Shown here one piece after another: positions 1 to 6,101 of a stretch of 6,438 nt of DNA. The stretch is from Fretibacterium sp. (GTDB lineage: Bacteria; Synergistota; Synergistia; Synergistales; Aminobacteriaceae): assembly GCA_016280565.1 (NCBI GenBank), contig JAEEGY010000254.1, forward strand, positions 1-6,438, in the 5' to 3' direction. Numbering within the stretch: the first letter of the stretch is position 1; the number at the start of each line of letters is the position of its first letter. A program made the position numbers and the translations under genes. A model generated the notes under the pieces. The model was not told the DNA's origin, made no database searches, and saw only the letters and a program-made list of their open reading frames with translations.

Positions 1-808
1 GAGCGGGAAGGCCATCCCGCATCTCAAAGCGGGTGTCCTGAATCTGAAAATCCACGTCTCCAGTGCCCACGGACTGACTCTCCCGCGGGGCCGTCCTGCG
101 GAGAAGGGGGTTGTCCCCGTTGTAGAGGAAGCGCCGCAGCCGACGGGAGCCCGCTATCTCCATCTTCTCCGCCAACACGCCTTCAACCGTCCTAAAGCCC
201 TCCAGATGAACAGGGGCCACTTCCGTGACCAGCGCAGAGTCTGGTGGGAAGAGTGCCGTCAGTTCCGCGATCTCCCCCGGTTTGTTCGCCCCAAACTCCA
301 GCAGAAGCAGCTCCGCGTCCAGGGTCATGGCCAAAATCGTAGCGGTGCAGCCAATGCGGGTATTCAGGCTCCGCTCCGGCGCATGGAGGCGGAAACGCCC
401 ACCCAGCACACAGCGCAGGGCCTCCCGCGTGGTGGTCTTGCCCACGCTCCCCGTGATGGCAACAACCTCCCGCAGCGATCCCGACCTTCGTGCCCTCTCC
501 AGGTAGGCCGACGCCATCCGCGCCAAATCCACCTCCGGCTCGTCCAGTTCGACGCAGGGGACCGTCAGCCCCTCGGGACGCTTGCCTCTTCGGACAATAA
601 TCAGCCCCGCCCCGCGATCCACGGCCTGGGGGATGTAGTGATGCCCGTCCGTCCGCTCTCCCTCCAGGGCCACAAAGGCCCCGCCGGGCTCGACGTAGCG
701 GTTATCCGTGGCGACGTGGCCAGGGAAGGGCTGGCTGCGCGCCTCCTCCGGCACGTCCGCCCCAATCAGGCCGAACATCTCCCCCAACGTCAGGCGCTGT
801 TCCATCAT
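1..808 (-). CDS. murF: MurF, UDP-MurNAc-tripeptide:D-Ala-D-Ala ligase (partial, C-terminus beyond left edge)
   Basis: Cytoplasmic Mur ligase that uses ATP to add D-Ala-D-Ala to UDP-MurNAc-tripeptide, the last soluble step of peptidoglycan precursor synthesis. Translating the minus strand from the ATG at 808 gives 269 open codons to the edge. The N-terminal substrate domain (about 1-110) is followed by the P-loop GSVGKTT (120-126, Lys124), then LEFGANKPGEI (170-180) and APVHLEGF (198-205), both MurF-type central-domain signatures, and AEKMEI, whose Lys215 is probably the carbamylated lysine. Full-length MurF is about 450 residues, so part of the central domain and the whole C-terminal domain lie outside. 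The ATG overlaps the murE stop (TGATG), indicating coupling. A second ATG at 805 is equally possible: GGAGGG at 818-813 is 4 bases from the first ATG and 7 from the second. Family call is secure; the exact start is not. Confidence 0.93.
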   Translation of the reverse strand, partial: MMEQRLTLGEMFGLIGADVPEEARSQPFPGHVATDNRYVEPGGAFVALEGERTDGHHYIPQAVDRGAGLIIVRRGKRPEGLTVPCVELDEPEVDLARMASAYLERARRSGSLREVVAITGSVGKTTTREALRCVLGGRFRLHAPERSLNTRIGCTATILAMTLDAELLLLEFGANKPGEIAELTALFPPDSALVTEVAPVHLEGFRTVEGVLAEKMEIAGSRRLRRFLYNGDNPLLRRTAPRESQSVGTGDVDFQIQDTRFEMRDGLPA

Positions 809-2298
809 CAGGCCCTCCGGCACCATTCGTCTACGGTCTCCGCGTCATTGTAGGGGTGTTTCACATGGCCAATTTGCAGGTACTTCTCCGGCCCCTTGCC
901 GGAGACCACCAGCACATCGTCCGGCCCCAGGAGGCCCAGCCCCCGACAGACGGCCTCACGACGGTCAAGGATCACCTGATGCTCCGCGCCGCCGCATTCC
1001 TCAATGCCCTTCACGATAGCCTGGGCAATATCCGCCGGGTCCTCGTCACGCGGGTTGTCCATCGTGACGATCACTAAGTCCGCCAGCTCCGCTGCGACCC
1101 TGCCCAGCTCGGGACGGTTCATGGGGTAGCGCCCCCCGCCATGGCCGAAGATGGAGATAACACGTCCCTTCGTCAGCCCCCGCACCGTCGTGAGGACCTT
1201 TCGGAGCGCAGAGGGAGTGTGGGCAAAGTCGATGAAGCAGCAGGCCCCATTGGGCAGAACGTGTCGTTCCAGCCGCCCTGGCACCTGGGGAATGGCCTCC
1301 ACGCCCCGTTTTATCATCTCCTCATCCATTCCCGGGCGGCCCCACAGAGCCGTGACCGCGCAGAGGACGTTCCAGACGTTGAACTCCCCCACCAGGGGGC
1401 TCTTCAGATGAAGGGGGTTGTCCCTTCCCTTCATCGCAACGGTCATGGAAGTCCCATCCAGCGCTGTGTGCCACTCCATTACGCGGGCAAAGGCATCCTC
1501 TCCCTCGTTGAGCGTGAAACCCCGAAGCCCCTCCGGGAACTCTTCGACAAGCCGCCGCCCGTAGGAGTCCCCCGCGTTGGCCGCGCCCTTGAAGCCCGGC
1601 TTGGCGTAGCGGGTAAACAGGAGCCGCTTGGCCTGAAAATAGGTCTCCATGTCCTTGTGGAAGTCCAGGTGCTCGGGGTAGAGGTTCGTAAAGATGGGCA
1701 CGTCGTAGCGTGCGCCCTTCAGGCGGCCCAGAAAGAGCCCATGAGAGGAGGTCTCCATGACGCAGGCCCCGCAGCCGTTTTTAGTCATCGCAGCCAGTTG
1801 ATGCTGCACGACGCAGCTCTCCGGCGTCGTGCGGTCCGCATCACGCTCCATGACCCCGTCGTTCTCCACGATGGTCCCCAAAAGCCCCGTGCGTATCCCC
1901 GCGGCCTGGAGGAGGCTTCGCAGGACATAGGTGGTTGTTGTCTTGCCGTTCGTGCCCGTAACCCCCACCATCAGCAGCTTTTCTGCCGGGTGTTCATACA
2001 CGGCCGCGGCAACGTCCCCCATGACCTCACGCACCGAGGGGACGATGAGCATGGGCAGCGCGGAGTCCACCGGCCGCTCGCAGAGCAGCGCACACGCCCC
2101 CCGCTCCTCCGCCGCGCGGACGTAATCATGCCCGTCGCTTGTTTCCCCCTTAATACAGCAGAAGAGCGTACCCGGCACGACCTGGCGGCTGTCCGAGACG
2201 ACATCGCCGATAACGGGGTCCTTATCTCTGTTCCTCTCCCCTGCTTCAGGCCCCTGACGGCGAACCACATCACAAACCTCAGAGAATTTCACGCTCAT
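808..2298 (-). CDS. murE: MurE, UDP-MurNAc-L-Ala-D-Glu ligase, probably meso-diaminopimelate-adding
   Basis: Cytoplasmic Mur ligase adding the third residue to UDP-MurNAc-L-Ala-D-Glu. The 496 residues match the usual 480-500. Visible motifs: SDSR (35-38) in the uridine-binding domain; ATP P-loop GVTGTNGKTTTT (112-123); TTPES (157-161); SSHGL (184-188); NLYPEHLDFH (205-214); FQAKRLLF with Lys224 at the family's carbamylated-lysine position; GEFNVWN (304-310); DFAHTPSAL (357-365). DNPR at 414-417 is the classical meso-DAP specificity motif (lysine enzymes usually have DNPA or similar), and GKGPE (467-471) keeps the Gly and Glu of the usual GKGHE. Two departures are GHGGGRY (385-391), where GCGGDRD is usual, and Glu209 in place of Asp in the NLxxDHLD motif. 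The ATG at 2298 overlaps the ftsI stop as ATGA and has AAGGAG five bases upstream. Meso-DAP specificity is inferred; Thermotoga shows that the DNPR-region rule has exceptions. Confidence 0.96.
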   Translation of the reverse strand: MSVKFSEVCDVVRRQGPEAGERNRDKDPVIGDVVSDSRQVVPGTLFCCIKGETSDGHDYVRAAEERGACALLCERPVDSALPMLIVPSVREVMGDVAAAVYEHPAEKLLMVGVTGTNGKTTTTYVLRSLLQAAGIRTGLLGTIVENDGVMERDADRTTPESCVVQHQLAAMTKNGCGACVMETSSHGLFLGRLKGARYDVPIFTNLYPEHLDFHKDMETYFQAKRLLFTRYAKPGFKGAANAGDSYGRRLVEEFPEGLRGFTLNEGEDAFARVMEWHTALDGTSMTVAMKGRDNPLHLKSPLVGEFNVWNVLCAVTALWGRPGMDEEMIKRGVEAIPQVPGRLERHVLPNGACCFIDFAHTPSALRKVLTTVRGLTKGRVISIFGHGGGRYPMNRPELGRVAAELADLVIVTMDNPRDEDPADIAQAIVKGIEECGGAEHQVILDRREAVCRGLGLLGPDDVLVVSGKGPEKYLQIGHVKHPYNDAETVDEWCRRA

Positions 2299-4067
2299 GC
2301 GGACTCCTTTCCCGAAGGCGCAGCCGGAGCATAATAGTCCAGCTCAGCCATTTCCTCAACGATATCCTTAAAGGGCGGCGCGGCCAGCTCACCGCCATAG
2401 TAGCGTCCCCCCGACGGTTCTCCGATGACGATAAGCATCAGATACTGCGGGTCCTCGTAGGGCCAGAAACCGATGAAGGAGGCGACATACCGGTTGCGGC
2501 TGTACTTCCCCTTTTCCGGGACCTGGGCTGTGCCCGTCTTGCCGGCCAACTTCGTGACCTTCGTGGCGGCACGTTTACCCGTACCCTCCACAACGACGGC
2601 CCGCATCGCCTGCCTCAGCCACGCGGCGGTCTCCGGCGTCAGGACCTCGCGCATCACCCTGGGGGTCCCCTTGTAAACGACCTCGCCCAGGGAGTTGCTT
2701 GCCTCCTTGACAATGTAGGGGCTCATCAGGCGCCCCCCGTTAACGATGGCGGCCTCCGCGGTGATAAGTTGGAGCGGCGTCACGGCCAGGCCCTGCCCGA
2801 TAGCGATGTTCGCCGGAACGACACCGCGCCACTGCTCCGGATAGGGAACGATCCCCTTTGCGACGGCAGGGAGCTCGATGTCTGTCTCCTGACCAAAACC
2901 CCAGGCCCTCAGACTCTCATAAGTCTTCGTCTTCTCCGCGCGAATACCAATCTGGGCCATCCCTACATTGGAGGACTTTACCAACAGGTGCGCCGTGTCG
3001 ATGTTCCCCATCGCCACCGGGTAGGCCTCCGTGATGTAGCCGTCGGCCACCTTCAGGCGCGCAGGGCAGGAGAAGACCTCGTTCGTCCGGACCCAGCCCC
3101 TCTCCAGGGCAATGCCCATGTAGATAGGCTTGAAGGTCGACCCCGGCTCGTAACCGCGGCTGACGGCGCTGTTGCTCAGAGCCTCTGGCTTGAGGCTGCT
3201 GCGGTTCTGCGGATCATAGGACGGCCAGCTTGCCATCGCCAGGATCGCTCCCGTCCAGGGGTCCATGCAGATCGCCGAGGCCCACTTTGCCCCGTCGGCC
3301 TTCGCGGCCTTGTAGAGGTGCTTCTCCACAATGTACTGTATCCGGCTGTCGAGCGTAAGGGTGACAACGGGGGTAACATGCGGCCGCCCCATTGGGTTTT
3401 CCGCGGCGGGGGCAGGCTGTTTGCCCGGATTGCGGACAACGATACGGTATCCCGGCGGGTTGTAGAGCGTTGAGTCCCACGCCTGCTCAATACCAGCCAG
3501 ACCGCGGTTGTCGATATTGCAGAAGCCCAGAACATGGGCCATGAGCTGCCGGTTGGTGTAACGACGGTCCTGTTCGTCAATGCGCCGGATGGCCCGCATC
3601 TTCAGCCCTGCTAAGCGTTCCGCCGCCTCCGGGGGCATCTTTCGCTGCAGCCACAGGAAATGTGAACCCGCCTCCCGCGCATCCATCACGCGGGTCATAG
3701 CATCTCCAGAGAGGACCCGCTGAAGCGTCAGCATATCCTCTTGAGTGAGAAGACTGGGATCCAAGGCAAAACTGGGAAGGGGTTCCGAAATGACCATAGC
3801 AATGCCCCGCGTGTCCTGGATGACCCCACGGGTCGCTTTCACGGGAACGCGGCGCCAATATTGGTGCTGGGCCTGTTGAACGATACGAGAATCCGGGTAG
3901 CAGTGACGCTCCACCAGCGCGACCCCCACCACAAAATACAGGATGACAAACAAAAGCCACGGGCTAATGGAATAATGCCTCTCCAGGGCCTCGGACCCCT
4001 TTTCCTGTCCGCGCCCTGCGGGGACGAACGTCCCCCTGCCTCCCGTGCTCAGCTCAACTCGCTGCAC
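2295..4067 (-). CDS. ftsI: FtsI/PBP3-type class B penicillin-binding protein, septal peptidoglycan transpeptidase
   Basis: Membrane-anchored D,D-transpeptidase that cross-links septal peptidoglycan, normally working with FtsW and the FtsQLB complex. Length is 590 residues, close to E. coli FtsI (588). A basic cytoplasmic N-terminus is followed by one membrane segment (about 35-52), then the class B pedestal domain (TRGVIQDTRG at 79-88; RRYTNRQLMAHVLGF at 168-182; GLAGIEQ at 189-195). The transpeptidase domain has all three active-site motifs: SxxK as Ser310-Thr-Phe-Lys313 (YEPGSTFKP), SxN as Ser365-Ser-Asn367, and KTG at 510-512 (KTGTAQ). No PASTA domain follows, so it is not SpoVD-like. The start is GTG at 4067, six bases after the ftsL stop. 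There is no good Shine-Dalgarno (only a GGGGTAAG stretch well upstream), so expression probably depends on coupling to ftsL. No better in-frame start precedes the membrane segment. Gene position supports ftsI over a generic PBP2. Confidence 0.94.
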   Translation of the reverse strand: MQRVELSTGGRGTFVPAGRGQEKGSEALERHYSISPWLLFVILYFVVGVALVERHCYPDSRIVQQAQHQYWRRVPVKATRGVIQDTRGIAMVISEPLPSFALDPSLLTQEDMLTLQRVLSGDAMTRVMDAREAGSHFLWLQRKMPPEAAERLAGLKMRAIRRIDEQDRRYTNRQLMAHVLGFCNIDNRGLAGIEQAWDSTLYNPPGYRIVVRNPGKQPAPAAENPMGRPHVTPVVTLTLDSRIQYIVEKHLYKAAKADGAKWASAICMDPWTGAILAMASWPSYDPQNRSSLKPEALSNSAVSRGYEPGSTFKPIYMGIALERGWVRTNEVFSCPARLKVADGYITEAYPVAMGNIDTAHLLVKSSNVGMAQIGIRAEKTKTYESLRAWGFGQETDIELPAVAKGIVPYPEQWRGVVPANIAIGQGLAVTPLQLITAEAAIVNGGRLMSPYIVKEASNSLGEVVYKGTPRVMREVLTPETAAWLRQAMRAVVVEGTGKRAATKVTKLAGKTGTAQVPEKGKYSRNRYVASFIGFWPYEDPQYLMLIVIGEPSGGRYYGGELAAPPFKDIVEEMAELDYYAPAAPSGKESA

Positions 4068-4073
4068 GCGGCA

Positions 4074-4454
4074 TCACTTACCCCAGAGCCAGGCCAGTCT
4101 CATGTGCCAGCCCTCTTCTTTCTCCGGCGGAACATCCTTCTTCTGAGCCACCTGGACACCCCGCAGATGAATGGCCAGCGTCTCCGCGTCCGCCACTTTC
4201 TGCATTCCCAGCCGTTCCTTGCAATAACTATAAATCTTGATAGGCGCCGCCAGGGCTGATATCTCCTGTTTCAGTGCTGTCTCCTCGTTGGAGAGCTGCT
4301 GTATAGAGAGATTGAGGGAGTCGAGGTAATATGCTTTACGCGCTGCGTGAAAACGGAGGACGCCCAGTCCCAGGATCACGCACAGGAAAAGCCCAAAGGA
4401 CAGGATGAGCCCCCAGCCCCGTCTTAAAAAAAGCCTTCCAGCCGACCTTCGCAT
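4074..4454 (-). CDS. ftsL: FtsL-like cell division protein (bitopic, periplasmic coiled coil)
   Basis: Small bitopic division protein expected to join the FtsB/DivIC and FtsQ/DivIB partners and activate FtsI-FtsW at the septum. The 126 residues have a short basic N-terminus (MRRSAGRLFLRRG), one membrane helix (about 14-34), then a coiled coil (about 40-70) with a clear leucine heptad at 47, 54, 61 and 68 and a second register at 44, 51 and 65. After it comes YSYCKERLGMQ (75-85), the 'ERLGM' type ending typical of FtsL/DivIC proteins, and a charged tail that ends in WHMRLAWLWGK. Sequence identity in this family is always low, so the name rests on architecture plus the diagnostic position between rsmH and ftsI. 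ATG at 4454 has a strong AGGAGGG at 4468-4462, seven bases upstream. The tail after about residue 105 is unlike anything I recognise. Confidence 0.85.
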   Translation of the reverse strand: MRRSAGRLFLRRGWGLILSFGLFLCVILGLGVLRFHAARKAYYLDSLNLSIQQLSNEETALKQEISALAAPIKIYSYCKERLGMQKVADAETLAIHLRGVQVAQKKDVPPEKEEGWHMRLAWLWGK

Positions 4455-4504
4455 TTCGCTTCCCTCCTATCTTTAAAGAGTTATTCATTCCAGTCCCACG
4501 GCAA

Positions 4505-4540
4505 TGCCTCCGGGGGGGTCAGGGGGGATTCTCCCCCAGA
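4505..4540. repeat. G/C-run inverted-repeat spacer between rsmH and ftsL
   Basis: The 89-base rsmH-ftsL gap contains runs of six or seven G in quick succession, then a run of five C. GGGGG at 4523-4527 and CCCCC at 4533-4537 form a perfect five-pair hairpin with an ATTCT loop, possibly lengthened in a shifted register by TC 4519-4520 with GA 4539-4540. A second G run (4512-4518) could compete for the same C run. On the transcribed (minus) strand no U-run follows, so this is not an intrinsic terminator. Its style resembles short intergenic repeats of GC-rich anaerobes, but only one copy is visible here, so repeat status is an inference. Confidence 0.4.
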
Positions 4541-4543
4541 GCT

Positions 4544-5551
4544 TCAATCCGAAAATTGAAACGCCCGAAGTTTCGCACTCCTGGACTTATAGTTCCGTTC
4601 CATTTCTTCTTCCCCCGGCAGAACGGGGTGTTTCGTCAGGACTCTGCCCCAACCTGTTTCCTTCTCCCAGGCGCGGAACCGGTGCTTTACGATCCGGTCC
4701 TCCAGTGAGTGGTAGGAGACGATCACGGCCAAACAACCCTCCGCCGCCAAAGCGGGCAGCTGCTCCAGCATGGCCTCCAGCTCCCCCAGCTCGTCGTTGA
4801 CAAATATCCGCAGCGCCTGAAACACGCGCCGCGCCGGGTGGCCTCCCATTTTCCGCTGAACGGGCTCCGGCAGACATCCCCGTATCAGTGCGGCCAGTTC
4901 CCCCGTCGTTTGGGGACTTTTTCCCCGCCGCCGGCATTCCTCGACCTGGGCGGCGATCCGCCTCGAATGGCGTTCCTCGCCGTACTCCCAGAATATCCGC
5001 GCCAGCTCCTTCGCATCCGTGCGGGCCAGGACCTCCGCTGCCGTCGGGGCATCACCCTCCGGGTCCATCCTCATGTCCAGGGGCCCGTCCCTTTGGAAGG
5101 AGAAACCCCGTTCCCCCTCCGAGAGCTGCATATTCGACACCCCCAAGTCAAACACAAAGGCATCAAACATATTGGATTTAAGCTCAGGGGGAAACTGCCA
5201 CCCTGAAACCCCCAGCCCTTCCCCCGACAGTGCGCTCTGCAGATTTCCAAAGTTCGTGTACACTGCGGAAAAACGGGGCCCCCATTCCTCCAGGCGGACT
5301 CTCGCGCGGCGCAGTGCCTCCGCGTCCCGGTCGATCCCGATGACCTCCGCCCTGGGGAACTCCCTGAGCATTGCCTCCGAATACCCACCAAGGCCCAGCG
5401 TCCCGTCGACGATCCTTGGGTGGTCTTTCCCACCCAGGCCGTCCTCCAAAAAAGTGAGGACCTCCTTCAGCAGGACCGGCTCATGTCCGATATATGATTC
5501 AGGGGACGACGCTACTGAACACCCCAAGGAATTCTCCACCGGCTCACTCAC
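4544..5551 (-). CDS. rsmH: RsmH (MraW), 16S rRNA m4C1402 N4-methyltransferase
   Basis: S-adenosylmethionine-dependent enzyme that methylates N4 of cytidine 1402 (E. coli numbering) in the 16S rRNA decoding centre. The motifs are unmistakable: GHEPVLL (22-28); SAM-binding DGTLGLGGYS (49-58, with Tyr where His is usual) and GIDRD (72-76); FDLGVSN (134-140); GFSFQRDGPLDMRMD (149-163); GEERHSRRIA (191-200); HPARRVFQALRIFVNDEL (238-255); SYHSLEDRIVK (279-289); and KSRSAKLRAF (322-331). At 335 residues it is longer than E. coli RsmH (313), through an N-terminal extension before the HEPVLL motif and a loop of about 12 extra residues near 108-125. The annotated start is GTG at 5551, with only a distant AAGGG. 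A TTG at 5527 with GTGGAG six bases upstream would remove eight N-terminal residues and is a real alternative. It heads the dcw operon here, with no mraZ before it. Confidence 0.96.
   Translation of the reverse strand: MSEPVENSLGCSVASSPESYIGHEPVLLKEVLTFLEDGLGGKDHPRIVDGTLGLGGYSEAMLREFPRAEVIGIDRDAEALRRARVRLEEWGPRFSAVYTNFGNLQSALSGEGLGVSGWQFPPELKSNMFDAFVFDLGVSNMQLSEGERGFSFQRDGPLDMRMDPEGDAPTAAEVLARTDAKELARIFWEYGEERHSRRIAAQVEECRRRGKSPQTTGELAALIRGCLPEPVQRKMGGHPARRVFQALRIFVNDELGELEAMLEQLPALAAEGCLAVIVSYHSLEDRIVKHRFRAWEKETGWGRVLTKHPVLPGEEEMERNYKSRSAKLRAFQFSD
5525..5539 (-). promoter_or_regulatory. Possible ribosome binding site and TTG start inside annotated rsmH
   Basis: Reading the minus strand, GTGGAG (5539-5534) lies six bases before an in-frame TTG (5527-5525). 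This is better spaced than the AAGGG that lies 11 bases before the GTG at 5551. Starting at TTG gives 327 residues and a leader before HEPVLL closer to family length. The choice between the two is not settled by the sequence alone. Confidence 0.4.
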
Positions 5552-5619
5552 TGGATTTTCTGCCCTTCTTATCCTTCTCCTCCGTCACGTTCAGACTCCC
5601 CTCCAAATTACGTTGTTCT

Positions 5620-5648
5620 ACTATATCATGAATCGGCAAAACTGGAAA
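5620..5648 (-). promoter_or_regulatory. Candidate sigma-70-type promoter for the rsmH-ftsL-ftsI-murE-murF operon
   Basis: On the minus strand TTTCCA (5648-5643, four of six to TTGACA) and TATAGT (5625-5620, five of six to TATAAT) are separated by exactly 17 bases. TG one base before the -10 box makes an extended -10 (TGATATAGT). Transcription would start near 5613, leaving a leader of about 60 bases before the rsmH GTG. The surrounding sequence is far more AT-rich than the genes. Confidence 0.6.
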
Positions 5649-5681
5649 TATCTGTCTCGGATTATTTCGCAAAATCTCTTC

Positions 5682-5710
5682 TTGTCCTTTAGGATTTTTC
5701 AGGCTATAAT
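5682..5710 (+). promoter_or_regulatory. Candidate sigma-70-type promoter for rpsF-ssb
   Basis: TTGTCC (5682-5687, four of six to TTGACA) and a perfect TATAAT (5705-5710) are separated by 17 bases. A start near 5717 gives a leader of about 76 bases before the rpsF GTG. AT-rich sequence lies upstream (5649-5681), shared with the divergent promoter on the other strand, and could act as an UP element. Confidence 0.7.
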
Positions 5711-5729
5711 ATCCAAGTTTTATGCCCTG

Positions 5730-5757
5730 CCTCTTCCGGTTTCTTTAAACCAAGAGG
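5730..5757 (+). promoter_or_regulatory. S6:S18-binding leader motif (autoregulatory hairpin with CCG bulge) upstream of rpsF
   Basis: The rpsF leader folds into CCTCTT (5730-5735) paired with AAGAGG (5752-5757), and GTTT (5739-5742) paired with AAAC (5747-5750) closing a CTTT loop. Unpaired CCG (5736-5738) remains on the 5' side opposite a single C (5751); the G could alternatively pair with that C, leaving a CC bulge. A conserved CCG in a bulge between a stem and a capping hairpin, in the 5' UTR of rpsF, is the published description of the S6:S18 complex-binding motif, which mimics the proteins' site on 16S rRNA. By family knowledge, excess S6:S18 binds here and represses the operon. The fold was worked out by eye; binding is inferred. 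Confidence 0.72.
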
Positions 5758-5778
5758 AGAGGCCATTAGACCATAGGG

Positions 5779-5795
5779 AGGAGGTGGAAGTCGTG
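5779..5795 (+). promoter_or_regulatory. Strong ribosome binding site fixing the rpsF GTG start
   Basis: AGGAGGTG (5779-5786) lies six bases before GTG at 5793. This start yields MRHYEMLAIL, matching the canonical S6 N-terminus (E. coli begins MRHYEIVFMV), so the much longer upstream open frame and the in-frame GTG at 5784 that overlaps this site can be set aside. Confidence 0.9.
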
Positions 5796-6074
5796 CGGCA
5801 TTACGAGATGCTGGCCATCCTGAGTCCTGACCTTGAGGACCCGAAGGAGGAGGCCGGAAAAATCGAGGAGGTCGTGCGCGGTCTTGGGGGGAACGTCACC
5901 AAGACAGATGTTTGGGGAAAGAAGCCTTTGGCTTACCCCATCCAGAAGAAGTCCGAGGGGAATTATGTGCTCTTCAACTTTGACCTGGAGCCCGCTCAGA
6001 CCTTTGAGCTGCGGCGCGTCCTTGGGCTGCGTCCCAACGTCTATCGCCAGATGATTCTGGTCGTGGACGAGTAG
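5793..6074 (+). CDS. rpsF: 30S ribosomal protein S6
   Basis: Small-subunit ribosomal protein that pairs with S18 and binds the central domain of 16S rRNA during 30S assembly. Starting at the GTG at 5793 the product has 93 residues. It begins MRHYEMLAIL, contains TDVWGKKPLAYPIQKKSEGNY (38-58; compare E. coli EDWGRRQLAYPINK) and ends RQMILVVDE, covering the whole ferredoxin-like S6 fold. It lacks the acidic C-terminal tail that lengthens the E. coli protein. It is the first gene of its operon, preceded by a good promoter and a leader with an S6:S18-type hairpin, and followed after 27 bases by ssb. The reading frame is open far upstream through the opposite-strand rsmH gene, but that part is a shadow. 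Confidence 0.97.
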   Translation: MRHYEMLAILSPDLEDPKEEAGKIEEVVRGLGGNVTKTDVWGKKPLAYPIQKKSEGNYVLFNFDLEPAQTFELRRVLGLRPNVYRQMILVVDE

Positions 6075-6101
6075 TCCGTTGAACGTCAGGAGGATGGCGT
6101 G

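Larger units (their letters stand above)
5552..5792. other. Divergent intergenic control region between rsmH and rpsF
   Basis: These 241 bases hold no supportable gene. They contain two outward-facing promoters whose -35 boxes lie about 33 bases apart, an AT-rich stretch between them, and the rpsF leader hairpin and ribosome binding site. I find no mraZ gene and no convincing set of MraZ-type repeated operator boxes. Confidence 0.8.

Noticed and set aside
206..853. A 215-codon open frame on the plus strand
   Set aside because: It is antisense to murF and the end of murE; low-complexity Arg/Pro/His-rich translation with no motif.
1141..2334. A 397-codon open frame on the plus strand
   Set aside because: It lies antisense to murE, which has full family motifs. 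Its translation shows no recognisable domain, and such shadows are expected in GC-rich coding DNA.
4519..4540. Possible intrinsic terminator after rsmH
   Set aside because: A GC hairpin is present, but no U-run follows it on the transcribed strand; C-rich sequence follows instead, and the downstream genes need the transcript.
5569..5577. TTATCCTTC resembling a DnaA box
   Set aside because: It matches only part of TTATNCACA, stands alone, and has no cluster or origin context.
5019..5792. Upstream extension of the rpsF frame, giving a 351-residue protein
   Set aside because: The extension runs antisense through rsmH and across the promoter region. The Shine-Dalgarno at 5779-5786 and the canonical MRHYE start at 5793 define the real gene.
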